Of a stretch of 15,377 nt of DNA, positions 1 to 7,271 are shown piece after piece. Numbering within the stretch: the stretch's first letter is position 1; each line of letters starts with the position of its first letter. The notes beneath the pieces were generated by a model. It did no database searches. It worked only from the letters and a program-made list of their open reading frames with translations, and was not told the origin of the DNA. This DNA is from Gammaproteobacteria bacterium. GTDB lineage: Bacteria; Pseudomonadota; Gammaproteobacteria; Pseudomonadales; Pseudohongiellaceae. Made by a program: the position numbers and the translations under genes. The stretch is taken from the NCBI GenBank assembly GCA_003556835.1, contig PWQG01000005.1:1-15377 (forward strand). The letters run 5' to 3'.

Positions 1-400
1 CCTTGATATTGAAGCGCTCCCCATTGCCCTGTTTGGCGAGAGGTAAAAGGTCCTTGGCCAGCAGTATCCCCAGCACCCGGTCGGGTGTTTCCCCGATGAC
101 CGGGAAGCGTGAGTGCGAGGCCTCGACTACCGTATCGAGAATTTCGGCCAGTGAATTGTCCGCCGATACGGTGACCACCTGGGCTCTGGGGATCATGATC
201 TCCCGCACCTGCATGCTCGAAACCTGAAGTGCGCCTTCGATGATGCTCAGGGCGTCGGCGTCGAGCACCTTGTCCTGTTCTGCATTGCGCAGCAGGGTCA
301 GCAGGCTTTTGGTGTCCGTGGGTTCGTCAGAGAAGACTTGCGCTATTTTATCGATCCATGACCGGGGTCTTGGATCGATACTCGATGGCTCGTCGTTCAT
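1..400 (-). CDS. corC: CorC/YbeX-type CBS-domain protein, N-terminal part (3' end outside window)
   Basis: This is the first 133 codons of a CorC (YbeX) homologue. The gene reads leftwards off the window, so the second CBS motif and the C-terminal CorC_HlyC domain are not seen. The visible part has the family hallmarks: an acidic N-terminus, the segment VREIMIPRAQVVTV (about residues 66-79), and SHSRFPVIGETPDRVLGILLAKDLLPL (about 95-121), which is the first CBS motif. Known members are linked to magnesium/cobalt resistance and, in E. coli, to ribosome metabolism. This cytosolic form has no DUF21 membrane domain at its N-terminus. The ATG at 400 overlaps the ybeY stop as ATGA, so translational coupling is likely. 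Identity is secure; the exact biochemical role is not settled for the family. Confidence 0.93.
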   Translation of the reverse strand, partial: MNDEPSSIDPRPRSWIDKIAQVFSDEPTDTKSLLTLLRNAEQDKVLDADALSIIEGALQVSSMQVREIMIPRAQVVTVSADNSLAEILDTVVEASHSRFPVIGETPDRVLGILLAKDLLPLAKQGNGERFNIK

Positions 401-921
401 TGGCTTACGGAGCTCCGTTGTTCCGGGATTAGGTAGGGGTCGGGATGACCCAGGATTTTCAGTATGTCGATTTCCAGATGTTCCATGACCTGTGCTTCGT
501 CCCCGGTCTGATGATCGAGACCAAGCAGGTGCAACAGCCCGTGGACCAGCATATGCGTCCAGTGAGCGCTTGACGACTTGTGCTGTTGTGCTGCTTCCCG
601 ATCAACCACCGCAGGACAGATGGCAAGATCCCCGAGCGGGAATTCCGTCAGCAGGACCTGCACCGCTTCCGGCAACTGGCCGGGGAACGATAACACATTT
701 GTTGCGTGGTTTTTACCACGATAGTGGGCGTTGAGTTGCGCCGATTCAGCCTCGTCCACCAGTCGCACTGACAGTTGCACAGGCCGTTCCGGTGGGTTTG
801 TGAAATGGCCGGCGGCAGCGGCCATCTGCAGTGCGGTGGTCGCCCACTGCTGCAACTGCCCGGCAGATGGCAGATCCGTCCCGGCCTGACCACTCATGCT
901 CAGATCAACGATCACGTTCAT
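397..921 (-). CDS. ybeY: Endoribonuclease YbeY (16S rRNA 3'-end maturation, ribosome quality control)
   Basis: 174 residues, slightly longer than the usual 150-160. The UPF0054/YbeY signature HGLLHLLGLDH lies at residues 127-137, with H127, H131 and H137 as the expected zinc ligands. NVLSFP at 75-80 and the strand LGDLAICP at 97-103 are also family hallmarks. The family is a single-strand-specific metallo-RNase that takes part in 16S rRNA 3' processing and removal of defective 70S ribosomes. The start overlaps the end of ybeZ by 17 bases and the stop overlaps corC by 4, so the three genes form one tightly coupled unit. No catalytic residue appears to be missing. Confidence 0.96.
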   Translation of the reverse strand: MNVIVDLSMSGQAGTDLPSAGQLQQWATTALQMAAAAGHFTNPPERPVQLSVRLVDEAESAQLNAHYRGKNHATNVLSFPGQLPEAVQVLLTEFPLGDLAICPAVVDREAAQQHKSSSAHWTHMLVHGLLHLLGLDHQTGDEAQVMEHLEIDILKILGHPDPYLIPEQRSSVSQ

Positions 922-1942
922 TCAGGTTCTGCTGCTCCTGCTGATTCAGGCTCTTGATGGTAGTGGCCTGGTCGTAACGATCGTAAGCCTCCACGATGCG
1001 CTGTACCAGGGCATGGCGTACCACGTCGCGCGAGTCGAAATGTGTGAAGCCGATGCCGGGCATGTCTTCCAGTACCTTGATGACATGGACCAGTCCCGAT
1101 CGGGTGCCCTTGGGCAGGTCGATCTGGGTGACATCACCGGTGATCACTGCCCGCGAACCAAAACCGATCCGCGTGAGGAACATTTTCATCTGCGAAATGG
1201 TCGTGTTCTGGCTTTCGTCAAGAATGATGAAGGAGCCATTGAGCGTGCGTCCGCGCATGTAGGCGAGGGGGGCGACCTCGATGACATTCTTGTCGATCAG
1301 GCGCGACACTTTTTCGAATCCCAGCATCTCGTACAGGGCGTCGTAGAGTGGGCGCAGGTAGGGATCGATCTTCTGGGCCAGGTCGCCAGGCAGGAAACCG
1401 AGTTTCTCGCCCGCTTCCACGGCCGGTCGCACCAGCAGCACACGCTGGATGCGATCCTGCAACAGGGCTTCTACGGCGCAGGCCACGGCCAGATAGGTCT
1501 TGCCCGTTCCTGCGGGTCCGATACCGAAGTTGATGTCCTGGTCGCGGATATTGTTCACGTAGTCACGCTGGTGCCTGCCACGAGGTTTGATCGATCCCAG
1601 TGGTGTCTTGATCAACACCGGTCGGTCTTCGTCCCGGGCAGGCTCGCTGGCGAGCCCCGGCGCATTGCTCATGCCCGATTCCTTCAGGGTGAGGTGCACG
1701 GTGTTGGGACTGATGGTGGCTTCGTCCGTCGCCTGGTAGAGCGTATCGAGCACGCGTGAAGCGTCGCGTACTGCTTCCTCGCTGCCAGACAACTGGAATG
1801 TATTGCCCCGGTGCTTGATCTTGAGCGCGAGCGATTCCTCGATCTGCTGGATGTGTTCGTTGAGATGGCCACAGAGATTGGCCAATCGATGCGTGTCCTC
1901 AGGCTTGAGGACCAGGCGTTCGGTGTAAGTGTCAGTAGCCAT
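905..1942 (-). CDS. ybeZ: PhoH-like ATPase YbeZ
   Basis: 345 residues, normal for YbeZ. An N-terminal region of about 110 residues contains a KH-like segment (IEESLALKIKHRGNTFQLSG). It is followed by the PhoH P-loop domain: Walker A GPAGTGKT at 142-149 and Walker B FIILDE at 238-243, with the PhoH-typical LVRPAVEAGEKLGFLPGDL at 170-188. YbeZ is known as a partner of YbeY in rRNA and RNA metabolism, and the 17-base overlap with ybeY fits that. A strong Shine-Dalgarno AGGAGGT lies upstream, but 15 bases from the ATG, which is longer than optimal. No other in-frame start codon lies between them, so the ATG at 1942 is kept. Confidence 0.96.
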   Translation of the reverse strand: MATDTYTERLVLKPEDTHRLANLCGHLNEHIQQIEESLALKIKHRGNTFQLSGSEEAVRDASRVLDTLYQATDEATISPNTVHLTLKESGMSNAPGLASEPARDEDRPVLIKTPLGSIKPRGRHQRDYVNNIRDQDINFGIGPAGTGKTYLAVACAVEALLQDRIQRVLLVRPAVEAGEKLGFLPGDLAQKIDPYLRPLYDALYEMLGFEKVSRLIDKNVIEVAPLAYMRGRTLNGSFIILDESQNTTISQMKMFLTRIGFGSRAVITGDVTQIDLPKGTRSGLVHVIKVLEDMPGIGFTHFDSRDVVRHALVQRIVEAYDRYDQATTIKSLNQQEQQNLNERDR

Positions 1943-1984
1943 GCGGCAGGCGTGTTTACCTCCTGATCAACGGGTTGTATGCCC

Positions 1985-1990
1985 AGTATA
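1985..1990 (-). promoter_or_regulatory. Possible -10 box for ybeZ-ybeY-corC
   Basis: On the minus strand TATACT stands in the 102-base gap between miaB and ybeZ, about 43 bases before the ybeZ start. It matches the sigma-70 -10 consensus at five of six bases. No convincing -35 sits 16-18 bases upstream; that stretch is only T-rich. It could give ybeZYX its own transcription as well as read-through from miaB. Sequence match only. Confidence 0.35.
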
Positions 1991-2044
1991 GTGCAAAATT
2001 GCTGAAAAAATGAACAATCGATCGGATATTGCCGACAATCCGTC

Positions 2045-3460
2045 TCAGAGGCTACCCGCGAGGGAGTTGGGGTAGGCCTCGGTGATCCGCACATCAGCGA
2101 ATTTTCCGACCAGCCCGGGATCATCGCTGCGGAAATTGACCACGCGATTGTTCTCGGTGCGACCCTGCAGCTGACCGCCGCCTTTTTTCGAGCGGCCCGT
2201 GACCAGGATGCGTTGTGTGCTGCCGACCATGCTTTCACTGATCGCAGCCGCCTGCTGCAGGATCTGCGACTGCAGGATGCTGAGCCGCTGCTTTTTTTCC
2301 TGCTCGCTGGTGGTGTCGGGCAGTTCCGCCGCCGGGGTGCCGGGACGTGCGCTGTAAATGAAACTGAATGAAGTGTCGAAACCCACTTCGATGATCAGGT
2401 TCATGGTGTCCTCGAAATCCTGTTGGGTTTCCCCCGGGAAACCGATAATGAAATCGGAGGAAAGGCTGATGCCGGGCCGGATGGCCTTGAGTCGATTGAT
2501 GATGGCCAGGTAGTCGGCCGCTGTGTGGCCCCGTTTCATGGCCGCAAGTATGCGATCCGAGCCACTTTGCACCGGCAGGTGGAGATGGCTGACCAGTTCC
2601 GGGACGTGGCGGTAGATCTCCACGAGGTTGTCGGAGAACTCCATCGGATGAGAGGTCGTGAAACGGATGCGGTCAATGCCGTCAATGGCGGAGATGTAGG
2701 TGATCAGCGTGGCCAGGTCGGTCAACTGTCCATCGTGACTCATGCCGCTGTAGGCGTTCACATTCTGTCCCAGCAGATTGATTTCGCGGCTGCCATTTTC
2801 TGCCAGGTGCACGGCCTCTGCGAGCACGTCGTCCAGGGGTCGGCTGACTTCCTCGCCCCGTGTATACGGCACCACACAGAAGGAGCAGTACTTGCTGCAG
2901 CCTTCCATGACACTGAGAAAGGCCTGGGGGACTTCCACACTGGGTTCGGGCAGATTGTCGAACTTCTCGATTTCCGGGAAACTGATGTCCACATGCGGAC
3001 GGCGACGGCCCGTCAACGCCGGGCGTTCCAGCATGCCGGGCAGCTTGTGCAGGGTCTGCGGGCCGAACACCACGTCGACATAGGGTGCACGATCCCCAAT
3101 GGCGGCGCCTTCCTGGCTGGCCACACAGCCGCCAACCGCAATCTGCACTTCCGGTCGGGCTTCTTTCAGTGATCGCCAGCGGCCCAGTTGGTGAAACACC
3201 TTCTCCTGGGCTTTCTCCCGGATCGAGCAGGTATTGAGCAGCAGGATGTCGGCTTCTTCGGGGTTGTCGACGAGCTGTGCATCACAGGATTCCCGCAGCA
3301 TGTCGAGCATGCGCGAGGAATCATACTCGTTCATCTGGCAGCCATGGGTCTTGATATAGACTTTCCGGCTCCCGACACGGGTATCACGGTCGGTGACGAT
3401 GGTGGCCGGGCGCTGCGCGGCAGGATCGGCATACTGTACGGATTTGTCGGCCATGCTCAT
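2045..3460 (-). CDS. miaB: tRNA-2-methylthio-N6-dimethylallyladenosine synthase MiaB
   Basis: 471 residues. This radical-SAM methylthiotransferase converts i6A37 to ms2i6A37 in tRNAs that read UNN codons. The N-terminal UPF0004 domain starts at KVYIKTHGCQMNEYDSS (33-49) and supplies the auxiliary cluster cysteines C41, C78 and C112. The radical-SAM cluster motif CSKYCSFC gives C188, C192 and C195. A C-terminal TRAM-type region follows from about residue 405. The protein carries about 30 extra residues before the conserved core compared with E. coli MiaB, and no in-frame start codon lies near the core, so the extension looks real. Two ATGs (residues 1 and 3) lie at the start with no strong Shine-Dalgarno. 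It is the first gene of the miaB-ybeZ-ybeY-corC arrangement common in Gammaproteobacteria. Confidence 0.97.
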   Translation of the reverse strand: MSMADKSVQYADPAAQRPATIVTDRDTRVGSRKVYIKTHGCQMNEYDSSRMLDMLRESCDAQLVDNPEEADILLLNTCSIREKAQEKVFHQLGRWRSLKEARPEVQIAVGGCVASQEGAAIGDRAPYVDVVFGPQTLHKLPGMLERPALTGRRRPHVDISFPEIEKFDNLPEPSVEVPQAFLSVMEGCSKYCSFCVVPYTRGEEVSRPLDDVLAEAVHLAENGSREINLLGQNVNAYSGMSHDGQLTDLATLITYISAIDGIDRIRFTTSHPMEFSDNLVEIYRHVPELVSHLHLPVQSGSDRILAAMKRGHTAADYLAIINRLKAIRPGISLSSDFIIGFPGETQQDFEDTMNLIIEVGFDTSFSFIYSARPGTPAAELPDTTSEQEKKQRLSILQSQILQQAAAISESMVGSTQRILVTGRSKKGGGQLQGRTENNRVVNFRSDDPGLVGKFADVRITEAYPNSLAGSL

Positions 3461-3499
3461 GAATGTTTTCGGTCAGTGGTGTAGAATGGGAAATGCCGC

Positions 3500-3508
3500 A
3501 GTATAGCA
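3500..3508 (-). promoter_or_regulatory. Extended -10 promoter element for miaB
   Basis: The minus strand reads TGCTATACT here: an extended -10 (TGn) followed by TATACT, five of six to consensus. Transcription would start near 3493, giving a leader of about 33 bases before the miaB ATG at 3460. The -35 region (3523-3528 on minus, CAGAAA) is poor, as is common for extended -10 promoters. Confidence 0.5.
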
Positions 3509-3585
3509 GTTTCTGCTTGTTTTTTCTGCCCTGTGCGTGTACTGCGATGAGGTCACGGAGTTGGAAGCATTATCGCCAGAAACGC

Positions 3586-3614
3586 TTGAAATTCCGGCAG
3601 TCCGCCAGCATATC
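3586..3614 (+). promoter_or_regulatory. Candidate sigma-70 promoter for the DUF1820 gene
   Basis: TTGAAA (3586-3591) and CATATC (3609-3614) are separated by exactly 17 bases. The -35 matches consensus at five of six positions, the -10 at four. Predicted transcription start is near 3621, about 48 bases before the ATG at 3669. Divergent from the miaB promoter. Confidence 0.35.
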
Positions 3615-3668
3615 CTGAACTTGCAGTAGTTCGATGACAGTCACTTTTCCGATTCCTGGGCCCTGAAC

Positions 3669-4004
3669 ATGCGTGAAGCCGAACCGATTTACCGAATCAC
3701 CTTTCTTAACAAGGGGCAGGTCTATGAAGTGTTTGCCCGACAGGTCTATCAGAGTGAGTTCTATGGCTTCATCGAGATCGAGGATTACCTGTTTGACGAG
3801 CGCAGCCAGGTGCTGGTAGACCCGTCCGAAGAAAAGCTCAAGTCCGAGTTCAGTGGCGTGAAACGTAGTTATGTCCCCTTGCAGGCAATCGTCCGGATCG
3901 ATGAAGTGGAAAAGGCCGGCAGCGCCAGGATCAGCAAGGGTGACAATATCACCCCATTCCCATTGTCCATGATTGGTGGGCGGGGCCCGGACACGGATCA
4001 GTGA
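3669..4004 (+). CDS. DUF1820 family protein, function unknown
   Basis: 111 residues, soluble, no signal peptide or membrane segment. It resembles the small DUF1820 proteins of pseudomonads and relatives: PIYRITFLNKGQVYEVFARQVYQSEFYGFIEIEDYLF near the start, LVDPSEEKLKSEFSGVKRSYVPLQAIVRIDEVEK in the middle, and a loose tail containing NITPFPLSM. The fold is probably a small mostly-beta domain; no function is established that I know of. The start is the first ATG. No strong Shine-Dalgarno precedes it, but the family pattern begins only a few residues after it. It is divergent from miaB and convergent with the aminotransferase, so it is probably a single-gene unit. Confidence 0.85.
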   Translation: MREAEPIYRITFLNKGQVYEVFARQVYQSEFYGFIEIEDYLFDERSQVLVDPSEEKLKSEFSGVKRSYVPLQAIVRIDEVEKAGSARISKGDNITPFPLSMIGGRGPDTDQ

Positions 4005-4011
4005 AATGCTT

Positions 4012-4053
4012 CAGCCTGCGGCGCCGGCCCGATGTGGCTAGCGCTGCAGGCTG
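4012..4053. terminator. Stem-loop in the convergent gap, possible bidirectional terminator
   Basis: CAGCCTGCGGCGC (4012-4024) pairs with GCGCTGCAGGCTG (4041-4053) over 13 positions with one G-T wobble and a 16-base loop. A competing pair, GCCCGA (4027-4032) and TCGGGC (4056-4061), overlaps it. It sits between two convergent stop codons, as expected for a shared terminator, but neither side has a T-run. It may instead protect 3' ends or act with Rho. Confidence 0.5.
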
Positions 4054-4062
4054 TGTCGGGCT

Positions 4063-5349
4063 TCACTTCAGTGCGGCTTCCAGTGTCGCCAGTTCCACAC
4101 AGATCACAAACACCTTCATTGCCTGCGTGATGTCGTCCACTTTGGGGAAGGAGGGCGCCAGTCGGATATTGCTGTTGTTGGGGTCCTTGCCATAGGGCCA
4201 GGTGGCTCCGGCCGGGGTCAGTTTCACGCCGGCATTGGCGGTCAGCTCGACCACGCGACTGGCCAGGCCCGGCTGGGTGTCGAACAGGACAAAGTATCCA
4301 CCTTCGGGTCTGGTCCAGCGGCCCAGTGGTTGATCGTTGACCTGTTTGTCTCCCAGACCCTGCTCGAGTTCCCGGATTACGGCATTGAACTTCGGTTCGA
4401 GGATTTCCCGATGCCTCTGCATCAGGGCTTCGAGGGTGGGCATGTCCTTGAGAAACTTTACGTGCCGCAACTGATTGACCTTGTCCGGACCGATGGTGGA
4501 CACCGTCTGCTGGCTGGCGAATTGCTTCAGGTTGGCCTCGGAGCTGGCGAGGAACGAGATGCCGGAGCCGGCAAAGGTGATCTTGGAGGTGGAGCCGATG
4601 ACCACGGCATTGTCCAGGGTGCCCTGCTGTTCGCTCAGCGTCAGCAGGTTGGCCAGCCTGGGTGGCTGGTCACAGAGATGGTGCGCGGCGTAGGCGTTGT
4701 CCCACATGATTCGGAAGTTGGCACCAGCAATCCTACCCAGCTTTGCCATGCGCTCGACCACTTCGTCGCTGTACACTTCACCGCCCGGGTTGGAGTATTT
4801 GGGAACGCACCAGATGCCCTTGATCAGGGGGTCCGAGCTGACCAGGGATTCGACTTCATCCATATCCGGACCGGCTTCGGTCATGGCGACCGGGATCATC
4901 TCGATGTCCAGGGATTCACAGACCGTGAAATGTCGGTCATAGCCCGGAGAAGGGCAGAGGAAGCGGATTTTCCGGCCTTCCCCGCGTTCCCGGATCCAGG
5001 CGGTTTCGGCGCCACGTACGCCATGGTAGTAGGCGTTCATGACGTAGGCATACATCAATTGCAGGGAGCTGTTGCCACCCACCATGACCTGTTCGGGGCG
5101 GGTCTCGAGATAATCGGCAGCGAACTGTCGCGCCTCCGGGATGCCAAGGGCGCCCCCGTAGTTACGGCAATCGGTGCCGTCACGGGTCTGGTAGCTGCCT
5201 TGCAGAATGCCGTCCAGGGCGTCGCTCAGGTTGAGCTGTTCGGTGGAGGGTTTGCCGCGGGTAAGGTCGAGATTCAGGCCCTGTGACTGTATGGCCTGGT
5301 AGTCTTTGAGAAGGCTGTCATGGCGCGCTTGCAGTGGCTCGTTGCTCAA
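4063..5349 (-). CDS. PLP-dependent aspartate aminotransferase, type 1e subgroup
   Basis: 428 residues from the TTG start at 5349. This is a fold-type I aminotransferase of the subgroup represented by Corynebacterium AspT, which makes aspartate and glutamate interconvert with their 2-oxoacids. Visible signatures, numbered from the TTG: LDLTRGKPS near residue 30, the PLP-site PKYSNPGG (about 183-190, N187), MWDNAYA with the cofactor-nitrogen aspartate near D217, and GSTSKITFAGSG with the Schiff-base lysine near K256. NIRLAPSFP near the C-terminus supplies the expected substrate-carboxylate arginine. An in-frame ATG at 5406 would add 19 residues but has no ribosome binding site. The TTG has GAGGGA seven bases upstream and gives the usual family length. 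Substrate is inferred from the subgroup. Confidence 0.88.
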   Translation of the reverse strand: MSNEPLQARHDSLLKDYQAIQSQGLNLDLTRGKPSTEQLNLSDALDGILQGSYQTRDGTDCRNYGGALGIPEARQFAADYLETRPEQVMVGGNSSLQLMYAYVMNAYYHGVRGAETAWIRERGEGRKIRFLCPSPGYDRHFTVCESLDIEMIPVAMTEAGPDMDEVESLVSSDPLIKGIWCVPKYSNPGGEVYSDEVVERMAKLGRIAGANFRIMWDNAYAAHHLCDQPPRLANLLTLSEQQGTLDNAVVIGSTSKITFAGSGISFLASSEANLKQFASQQTVSTIGPDKVNQLRHVKFLKDMPTLEALMQRHREILEPKFNAVIRELEQGLGDKQVNDQPLGRWTRPEGGYFVLFDTQPGLASRVVELTANAGVKLTPAGATWPYGKDPNNSNIRLAPSFPKVDDITQAMKVFVICVELATLEAALK

Positions 5350-5356
5350 GGATGCG

Positions 5357-5362
5357 TCCCTC
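5357..5362 (-). promoter_or_regulatory. Shine-Dalgarno that supports a TTG start for the aminotransferase
   Basis: GAGGGA on the minus strand lies seven bases before TTG 5349. The upstream ATG at 5406 has no such sequence in front of it, so this site decides the start. Confidence 0.6.
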
Positions 5363-5434
5363 AATGGCTGCAGTGGGTGAACTGCCCGCAACCAGGCGGG
5401 CAGCATCTGTAGCCAAGCATTTTAACGCATCCGC

Positions 5435-5453
5435 CCTGCAATCGCGATGCAGG
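5435..5453. other. Small hairpin between the thioredoxin and aminotransferase genes
   Basis: CCTGCA (5435-5440) and TGCAGG (5448-5453) form a six-base stem with loop ATCGCGA; flanking CGC/GCG pairs could extend it across a bulge. It lies just after the TlpA-like stop on the minus strand. No T-run follows directly, so it is at best a weak or Rho-assisted terminator. Confidence 0.3.
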
Positions 5454-5469
5454 CGTGCTGTGGCGGAGT

Positions 5470-5985
5470 TCAGAGCAGGGCTTGCAGTTCCCGTTCCAGC
5501 AGTTCGATATCCCCTTCGCGATAGCCTTCGTGGATCTTGGTCACGACACCTTCCCGGTTGATCAGGAAGGAGGTCGGCATGCCGCGCACGCGATAGCGAT
5601 CCATGACATCAGCGTCTTCGTCACCGGCGATGAGATAGGCGATGGGTTCGTCCAGATCGTCAAGAAACTCGAAGGCATCCTCTATCGGATGATCGATGGT
5701 AATGGCGATGACTTCGAATCCCCGGTCCCTGTACTCACTGTAGAGCTCATTGATTTCCGGCAATGAGCGCAGGCAGGGCAGGCACCAGGAGGCCCAGAAA
5801 TCGACATAGACCACATCGCCGCGAAAGTCGGACAGGGTGATCATATCGCCCGATTCACTGCGGATGTCCGGCAGGGAGAAGTCCGGTGCCGGCTTGCCCT
5901 CGGCAATCTCCCCGGCACTGGTCGTGGCCATGCCGGCCAGCGCCATCATTGCGAACAGGGTGACTGTCAGATACTGCTTGTTCAT
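5470..5985 (-). CDS. TlpA/ResA-like periplasmic thiol-disulfide oxidoreductase
   Basis: 171 residues from the ATG at 5985. An N-terminal signal peptide (MNKQYLTVTLFAMMALAGMATTSA) probably ends after residue 24, sending the protein to the periplasm. The rest is an AhpC-TSA/Redoxin thioredoxin fold: PAPDFSLPDI (32-41), VDFWASWCLPC with the redox pair C68/C71, and the cis-proline loop GMPTSFLI with P137. The WCxPC active site is typical of TlpA and ResA proteins that reduce disulfides in cytochrome c or copper-site maturation; the partner here is unknown. Two adjacent ATGs (5988 and 5985) follow GGGGGA; the second has the better spacing. The gene begins about 25 bases after the desaturase stop and is probably co-transcribed with it. 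Confidence 0.88.
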   Translation of the reverse strand: MNKQYLTVTLFAMMALAGMATTSAGEIAEGKPAPDFSLPDIRSESGDMITLSDFRGDVVYVDFWASWCLPCLRSLPEINELYSEYRDRGFEVIAITIDHPIEDAFEFLDDLDEPIAYLIAGDEDADVMDRYRVRGMPTSFLINREGVVTKIHEGYREGDIELLERELQALL

Positions 5986-6010
5986 CATTCCCCCATTTTC
6001 CGGATCAGGT

Positions 6011-7150
6011 TCAGGCGACCGCGGCCCCCGGCGTATTGGCAAAACTGTGCATCAGGTTGCGCCAGCGTTGGCGTTGTAGCTTGAGCCGGTACCGGGCCTC
6101 CCGGTAACTGTCGCGCAGCTGCAGATGTTCCCATTTCCTGTTCAGTTCACTGGCGCGCGCCTCGTACCAGCTCTGACGGGATTGCGCCCATAACTGCAGA
6201 GTGGTTTTGAGCTGCTCGTATTCCTGTTCCAGTCGTTCGTGCCATTTGTCGGCATTGGCCAGCGCGGAGCAGCGCTCGGTCGCCTGCCTGTATTGCATCT
6301 CCAGCCGCGCCGTCTCGATGGATAGCGGAGAGCAGCGTTTCAGGTCGGAGGTCAGTCCGATCCAGCTGCAGAAAGCGATCAGCCACTTGGTCGGATCGTA
6401 ATGCCAACAGCGTATGCCGTTGCGGTAGTCCCATTGGAAAGTATGGTGGAAGTTATGGTATCCCTCGCCGTAGGTCAGCAGGGCGACAATCGGGTTGTCA
6501 CGGGCCGAGCTTTTCTTGCTGAAGGTCTGCTTGCCCCAATGGTGCGCCAGGGAATTGATCAGCCAGGTCAGGTGCTGACTCAGCACCAGGCGCAGAAGCC
6601 CAGCCAGCAGCAGGCCGCCCATGATGCTTCCTCCGAGCCAACCGAGGAAGGCGGGCAGGGCGATGTTCATGCCCAGCATCAGGCTCCAGTAATGCTTGTG
6701 CTGCCAGCGCAGGATGGGGTCGCGCTGCAAATCCTTGATGTTGGAGAAATCCCGCGTGCCGCTATCATAATGGCGCAGCATCCAGCCTATATGGGAGTAC
6801 CAGAGGCCACGGCCCGCAGAGTAAGGATCGCGGTCATTGTTATCGACAAAGGCATGGTGGCGCCGGTGGTCCGAAGCCCAGTTAAACACGTCGTTCTGCA
6901 GGGCGCAGGCGCCTCCCAGTGCAAATATCGTGCGTAATACCGGGTGGGCCTTGTAGGCCTTGTGCGACCAGAGTCGATGGTAGCCGGCTGTGATGGAGAT
7001 GCCGCAGAAGCCCATCAGTAAAACGAAAACGATCCAGTCGTACAGACTGTATCCATAGGTGAATCCGTACCAGGGCACGAGGGTGACGGCAAAAAAGCCG
7101 GTTAAGCTGAACAGCAGTGTATTGGTCCATTTGATGGGTGGCTTTTCCAT
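6011..7150 (-). CDS. Membrane fatty acid (acyl-CoA type) delta-9 desaturase
   Basis: 379 residues. This di-iron integral membrane desaturase introduces a double bond into saturated acyl chains, raising membrane fluidity. All three histidine boxes are present: HRLWSH (58-63), HRRHH (95-99) and EGYHNFHH (229-236), with LAHHWG (201-206) nearby. Hydrophobic stretches near 11-30, 36-55, 158-175 and 178-192 fit the usual four-helix topology. The start MEKPPIKW matches the common MxKPPIxW opening of the family. AGGAG lies 16 bases upstream, too far to be ideal. After about residue 275 the protein carries a charged, helix-forming tail of roughly 95 residues rich in Glu, Arg, Gln and Trp. It lies between the cold-shock gene and the thioredoxin gene on the same strand. 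Membrane-fluidity control is inferred from the family. Confidence 0.92.
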   Translation of the reverse strand: MEKPPIKWTNTLLFSLTGFFAVTLVPWYGFTYGYSLYDWIVFVLLMGFCGISITAGYHRLWSHKAYKAHPVLRTIFALGGACALQNDVFNWASDHRRHHAFVDNNDRDPYSAGRGLWYSHIGWMLRHYDSGTRDFSNIKDLQRDPILRWQHKHYWSLMLGMNIALPAFLGWLGGSIMGGLLLAGLLRLVLSQHLTWLINSLAHHWGKQTFSKKSSARDNPIVALLTYGEGYHNFHHTFQWDYRNGIRCWHYDPTKWLIAFCSWIGLTSDLKRCSPLSIETARLEMQYRQATERCSALANADKWHERLEQEYEQLKTTLQLWAQSRQSWYEARASELNRKWEHLQLRDSYREARYRLKLQRQRWRNLMHSFANTPGAAVA

Positions 7151-7222
7151 GACGAGTCTGTATGGTCTCCTGCGCTCGTGGTCTGTGAGGGTACTACTGC
7201 ATTAGACAGTGGCCAGATACCG

Positions 7223-7252
7223 ATTATTGCACGCAGGGCAGAGAATCGTAAA
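7223..7252 (-). promoter_or_regulatory. Candidate promoter for the desaturase-thioredoxin pair
   Basis: On the minus strand TTTACG (7247-7252) and AATAAT (7223-7228) are 18 bases apart. The match is moderate (four and five of six). The -35 lies in the loop of the hairpin at 7234-7263, so the stem-loop and promoter overlap. Transcription would begin near 7215. Confidence 0.3.
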
Positions 7253-7263
7253 TCTCTACCCTG
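7234..7263. terminator. Stem-loop after the cold-shock gene
   Basis: CAGGGCAGAGA (7234-7244) pairs with TCTCTACCCTG (7253-7263), an 11-base stem with one internal C-A mismatch and an eight-base loop. It begins nine bases after the cold-shock stop. No T-run follows on the minus strand, so it may attenuate rather than fully terminate transcription into the desaturase gene. Confidence 0.4.
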
Positions 7264-7271
7264 CATTCCGT

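Noticed and set aside
896..1759. Open frame of 287 codons on the plus strand across ybeZ.
   Set aside because: It mirrors the ybeZ codons and has no known domain; ybeZ on the other strand is certain.
4330..5286. Open frame of 318 codons on the plus strand across the aminotransferase.
   Set aside because: Antisense shadow with low-complexity Gly/Val/Asp content; the aminotransferase motifs lie on the minus strand.
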